Of a DNA stretch of 64,000 nt, positions 60,928 to 64,000 are shown piece by piece. A program made the position numbers and the translations under genes. Numbering within the stretch: the stretch's first letter is position 1; the number at the start of each line of letters is the position of its first letter. The stretch is from assembly GCF_001690655.1 (NCBI RefSeq), contig NZ_LZHQ01000034.1:124001-188000 (forward strand), given 5' to 3'. The DNA comes from Gilliamella sp. Occ3-1. GTDB taxonomy: Bacteria; Pseudomonadota; Gammaproteobacteria; Enterobacterales; Orbaceae. The notes beneath the pieces are model-generated. The model searched no databases, was not told the origin of the DNA, and worked only from the letters and a program-made list of their open reading frames with translations.

Positions 60928-63582
60928 ATGACTAAAACCCATTTGTGTTACCCAGTCTCTCCACTTAATTTCAATGATGAACAGATAAATATTACATATC
61001 TAAAACAGCAGCTTGAGGAGTTTCAACAGTGGTCCATGGTCCAGTTTGAGCAACAAGCTGACATTGATACCTTAGTGCATTTACGCAGTCAATTTATTGG
61101 CCGTTTACTTGAGCGATTATGGCGTTTTTATCAAATACCTAAACATGTTTCTTCCTTCTTTAAACGTAATCGTATCGCTTTGGTTGCTGTTGGTGGTTAT
61201 GGTCGAGCGGAATTACACCCACTGTCAGATATTGATATTTTAATTTTAAGTGATTATCCGTTGACTAAAGAGATAGAAAAACAGATCAGTGATTTAGTTC
61301 GCTTGTTATGGGATTTGCATTTAGATATAGGGCACAGTGTTAGAACATTAAAAATCTGCCTACAAGAAGCAAAAAATGATATCACAATAATGACTAATTT
61401 GATTGAATCAAGGCTTATTTCTGGCAATCAATTACTATTAGATGAACTACATAAGCAAATTTTTAGCGATAAAATCTGGCCGTCTCGTGCTTTTTATAAG
61501 GCAAAAATACAAGAACAACATGAACGTCATAAGCAATATCACAGCACCTCTTATAACCTAGAGCCTGATTTGAAAAATAGTCCGGGTGGATTGCGAGATA
61601 TGCAAATTATTCAATGGATAGCGATTCGTCACTTTGGTGGAGAATTTCTACAAAAAATAGCTGATTTCAACTATTTAACCCCTGAAGATATTGAAGACTT
61701 TAAAACTTGTCGTAAATTTTTATGGAGAATACGTTTTGCACTTCATTGTGTCATAACTCGTTATGATAATCGTTTGTTATTTGATCGTCAGTTAAGCATT
61801 GCTAACATGTTAGGTTATCAAGGCGAAGGTAATGTTCCTGTTGAGAAGATGATGCATGATTATTATCGTGTTGCTCACAATATTACTGAACTTAATCAAA
61901 TGTTATTACAACTGTTTTATGAATCTATACTTGAACATAATCCACATAACAAACCTTATGATATTGACGAATATTTTCAAGTTCGAGACAACCTAATTGA
62001 TGTAAAAGATAATGACATTTTCAAAAAAGATCCCGTCATGATTATGCAGCTTTTTCACACTATTTTGTTGAATCCTCAAGTTATAGGACTGTATTCTAAT
62101 ACAATTAGACAATTACGTTCCGCTCGGCGCACACTAACCACTTTACTTTGTGAAGATGCAAAAGCAAGAGCGTTTTTTATGTCGATTATCAAGCACCCAG
62201 ATGCAATTAATAAAGCCATTTTACCAATGCATAAATACGGTATACTTTCTGTCTATATACCGGGTTGGAAACATATATCTGGGATGATGCAATTTGATCT
62301 GTTCCATGCTTACACTGTTGATGAACATACCATCCGCTTGCTGCTTGAACTTGATAGTCTTAAAACCGAAAGTGGCAAACAAAAACATCCTAATAGTGCA
62401 AAAGTCTTTGCTAAATTACCTAAACTCGAATTATTGGTAATTGCTGGTCTATTTCATGATATTGGCAAAGGCCAACATGGCGATCACTCGGAAATTGGCG
62501 CTCATTTAGTTGAAAAATTTTGTCAACTACACGAACTCGAAACCAAAGATACTGATTTAATTTGCTGGCTAGTACGTTATCACTTACTGATGTCTGTTAC
62601 TGCTCAAAGCAGAGATTTACAAGACCCTGCGGTAATTGGAGAATTTGTTCAATTGGTCAAAAGTAAGCGTCGCTTACAGTATTTGTTATGCCTAACAGTA
62701 GCTGATGTTTGTGCTACAAACGAAACGCTTTGGAATAATTGGAAACAAAGTTTAATGCGCGAACTCTATCTTAGTGCAGCAAATTCCTTTGACTCTGGTA
62801 TACACCAAATACCCGAACAGCGAAGTGTTGCACGTAAAAATAAGCAAGAGGCATTAACCATTTTAGTTAAACAAAATTATGATGAACAAATTATTAAAGA
62901 GCTTTGGCAAAACTATCGCATTGACTACTTTGTCCGTTATACAACCGAACAAATTGTATGGCATGCAAAAATTCTATTGCAACATGACTTGGGCAAAACA
63001 TTAGTAGCCATAAATCCAAATCCATCTCATGGTGGTAGTGAGCTTTTTATTTATTCGCCAGATAGACCTTATCTATTTGCAACTGTGTGTAATACGCTAA
63101 GTATGCATAATTTAACTATTCATGATGCACTTATCATTACAAATAAAAAAGGATTTGCACTCGATACATTTATCGTATTAGAGCCTAATGGACAGACAGT
63201 ACAAGAAGATCGAAACCAAGGTCTAGTAAATGCACTTGATAAAGCACTACAACAACCTGTTTACAAACCTGTCACCATAAAACCACCGAAACAACGATTG
63301 CGATCGTTTTCAGTACCGACTCAGGTTAACTTTCTTTCAGCCTTTAATGACAGCCAAACCTATATGAAGCTCATAGCACTTGATAGACCGGGATTGCTGG
63401 CTTGTGTGGGCGAAATATTTGCTAATTTAGATTTATCATTAAGGAGCGCTAAAATAGCAACTATCGGCGAACATGTTGAAGATCTGTTTATTCTAACTGA
63501 TAAAAACAATCAAGCGCTTGATGATGAAACATGTCAAAAACTTCGAGAATCAATCATTATAGCTTTTGATTCAATGAATTAA
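60928..63582 (+). CDS. glnD: Bifunctional uridylyltransferase / uridylyl-removing enzyme GlnD
   Basis: GlnD senses glutamine and adds UMP to or removes it from PII proteins, so setting nitrogen assimilation. The 884-residue protein has the nucleotidyltransferase motif VGGYGRAELHPLSDIDIL near residue 87, an HD hydrolase motif LFHDIGKGQHGDHSEIGA near 507, and two C-terminal ACT domains (starting near 704 and 813; KLIALDRPGLLACVGEIFA in the second). Its control target gltBD is elsewhere in this window. Confidence 0.97.
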   Translation: MTKTHLCYPVSPLNFNDEQINITYLKQQLEEFQQWSMVQFEQQADIDTLVHLRSQFIGRLLERLWRFYQIPKHVSSFFKRNRIALVAVGGYGRAELHPLSDIDILILSDYPLTKEIEKQISDLVRLLWDLHLDIGHSVRTLKICLQEAKNDITIMTNLIESRLISGNQLLLDELHKQIFSDKIWPSRAFYKAKIQEQHERHKQYHSTSYNLEPDLKNSPGGLRDMQIIQWIAIRHFGGEFLQKIADFNYLTPEDIEDFKTCRKFLWRIRFALHCVITRYDNRLLFDRQLSIANMLGYQGEGNVPVEKMMHDYYRVAHNITELNQMLLQLFYESILEHNPHNKPYDIDEYFQVRDNLIDVKDNDIFKKDPVMIMQLFHTILLNPQVIGLYSNTIRQLRSARRTLTTLLCEDAKARAFFMSIIKHPDAINKAILPMHKYGILSVYIPGWKHISGMMQFDLFHAYTVDEHTIRLLLELDSLKTESGKQKHPNSAKVFAKLPKLELLVIAGLFHDIGKGQHGDHSEIGAHLVEKFCQLHELETKDTDLICWLVRYHLLMSVTAQSRDLQDPAVIGEFVQLVKSKRRLQYLLCLTVADVCATNETLWNNWKQSLMRELYLSAANSFDSGIHQIPEQRSVARKNKQEALTILVKQNYDEQIIKELWQNYRIDYFVRYTTEQIVWHAKILLQHDLGKTLVAINPNPSHGGSELFIYSPDRPYLFATVCNTLSMHNLTIHDALIITNKKGFALDTFIVLEPNGQTVQEDRNQGLVNALDKALQQPVYKPVTIKPPKQRLRSFSVPTQVNFLSAFNDSQTYMKLIALDRPGLLACVGEIFANLDLSLRSAKIATIGEHVEDLFILTDKNNQALDDETCQKLRESIIIAFDSMN

Positions 63583-63607
63583 TTTAATTAACCAAAAGAT
63601 ATAACTT

Positions 63608-64000
63608 ATGCAATTTTTTATTATCTTATTTCCTATTTTTTGTATCTTTATTGTAGGTTTTATCGCACAAAAAGCCTTAAAATTTGATGTCGCCAACCTA
63701 TCGAAAATGTCACTTTATGTGCTATCGCCCTTTTTGGCATTTAAAACGTTTTATACTCATACTTTAACCACAGATTATCTATTTTATATTGGTTATGTCT
63801 TTGGTTTATGCTTTTCATTAGTTATTATTGTCTCAATTTGGTCGATACTCATGAAGTATTCAGTTAAAGAGCGCTGTGCAATGATTTTGAGTTCCTGTTT
63901 TATGAACAATGGTAACTATGGTACTCCTGTACTATTAATCTTTTTTGGAGCTGTCGGCTTTGATCTTGGCGTAATAATGATGGTATTACAACAGTTTGTA
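63608..64000 (+). CDS. AEC-family transporter (auxin efflux carrier type), 3' end outside the window
   Basis: The frame opens at an ATG at 63608, 25 bases after glnD, and is still open at the window end (131 codons). The start MQFFIILFPIFCIFIVGFIA, the segment VANLSKMSLYVLSPFLAFKT and CFMNNGNYGTPVLLIFFGAV fit the first four or five membrane segments of the AEC family; the NNGNYGTP motif is typical. Family members export or import small organic acids or amino acids; the substrate cannot be told. Confidence 0.85.
   Translation, partial: MQFFIILFPIFCIFIVGFIAQKALKFDVANLSKMSLYVLSPFLAFKTFYTHTLTTDYLFYIGYVFGLCFSLVIIVSIWSILMKYSVKERCAMILSSCFMNNGNYGTPVLLIFFGAVGFDLGVIMMVLQQFV

Overview
The window is AT-rich chromosomal DNA from a gammaproteobacterium. 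Its protein families and gene neighbourhoods are enterobacterial in kind (yibN-secB-gpsA, aas-lplT, rpsP-rimM-trmD-rplS, secM-secA-mutT, ratA-rnfH divergent from smpB, gltBD, nrdAB, glnD). The low G+C, the pectin-sugar and sugar-acid genes and the Lactobacillales-like mannose PTS suggest the Orbaceae (Gilliamella-like gut symbionts of bees). That assignment is inference from memory; no search was run.

Layout. 1-1.1 kb: remains of an IS3-type and an IS481-like transposase. 1.1-8.6 kb: yibN, secB, gpsA, an ornithine-cyclodeaminase-family gene, aas-lplT-murQ. 8.8-12.0 kb: a mannose-class PTS (EIIAB, EIIC, EIID) plus a DUF956/ManO gene, all Firmicutes-like. 12.2-15.0 kb: rpsP operon and a MarC-family gene. 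15.1-22.3 kb: an amino-acid cluster (LysP-like permease, ornithine-racemase-like enzyme, APC antiporter, D-ornithine/lysine-type decarboxylase) divergent from a sigma-54 activator, with a clear -24/-12 promoter. 22.3-26.1 kb: yhiN and two membrane proteins related to spermidine synthases. 26.4-36.4 kb: gltBD, secM-secA-mutT. 36.4-39.8 kb: IS remnants including a 151-bp MITE, a DUF4177 gene, zur with a translationally coupled pair of EmrE-like half transporters, rnfH, ratA, smpB. 39.9-43.4 kb: a sugar operon (LacY/CscB-type symporter, GH172/DUF2961 enzyme, LacI regulator). 43.6-54.4 kb: hexuronate and sugar-acid genes (uxaC, exuT, exuR, a second acid transporter, a tandem-HTH GntR regulator, uxaB, a zinc dehydrogenase, uxaA). 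54.5-64 kb: lolA, rarA, nrdAB with NrdR boxes, glnD and the start of an AEC transporter.

How the genes work together. ExuT imports galacturonate, UxaC isomerises it to tagaturonate, UxaB reduces that to altronate and UxaA dehydrates it to 2-keto-3-deoxygluconate; the zinc dehydrogenase could feed a further acid such as L-galactonate into tagaturonate. The GH172 operon probably imports and opens a fructose- or arabinose-containing oligosaccharide. The decarboxylase cluster probably imports a basic amino acid, interconverts its D and L forms and exports the amine. The mannose PTS links sugar uptake to phosphorylation.

The most unusual points are: a SecM that keeps GIRAGP but has lost the upstream Phe and Trp of the arrest motif; a truncated duplicate of the GH172-operon symporter with its operator 4 kb away; a direct repeat on both sides of the spermidine-synthase-like pair; a five-copy dispersed intergenic repeat; and an IS481-like family present as a decayed gene, a solo end and a MITE.
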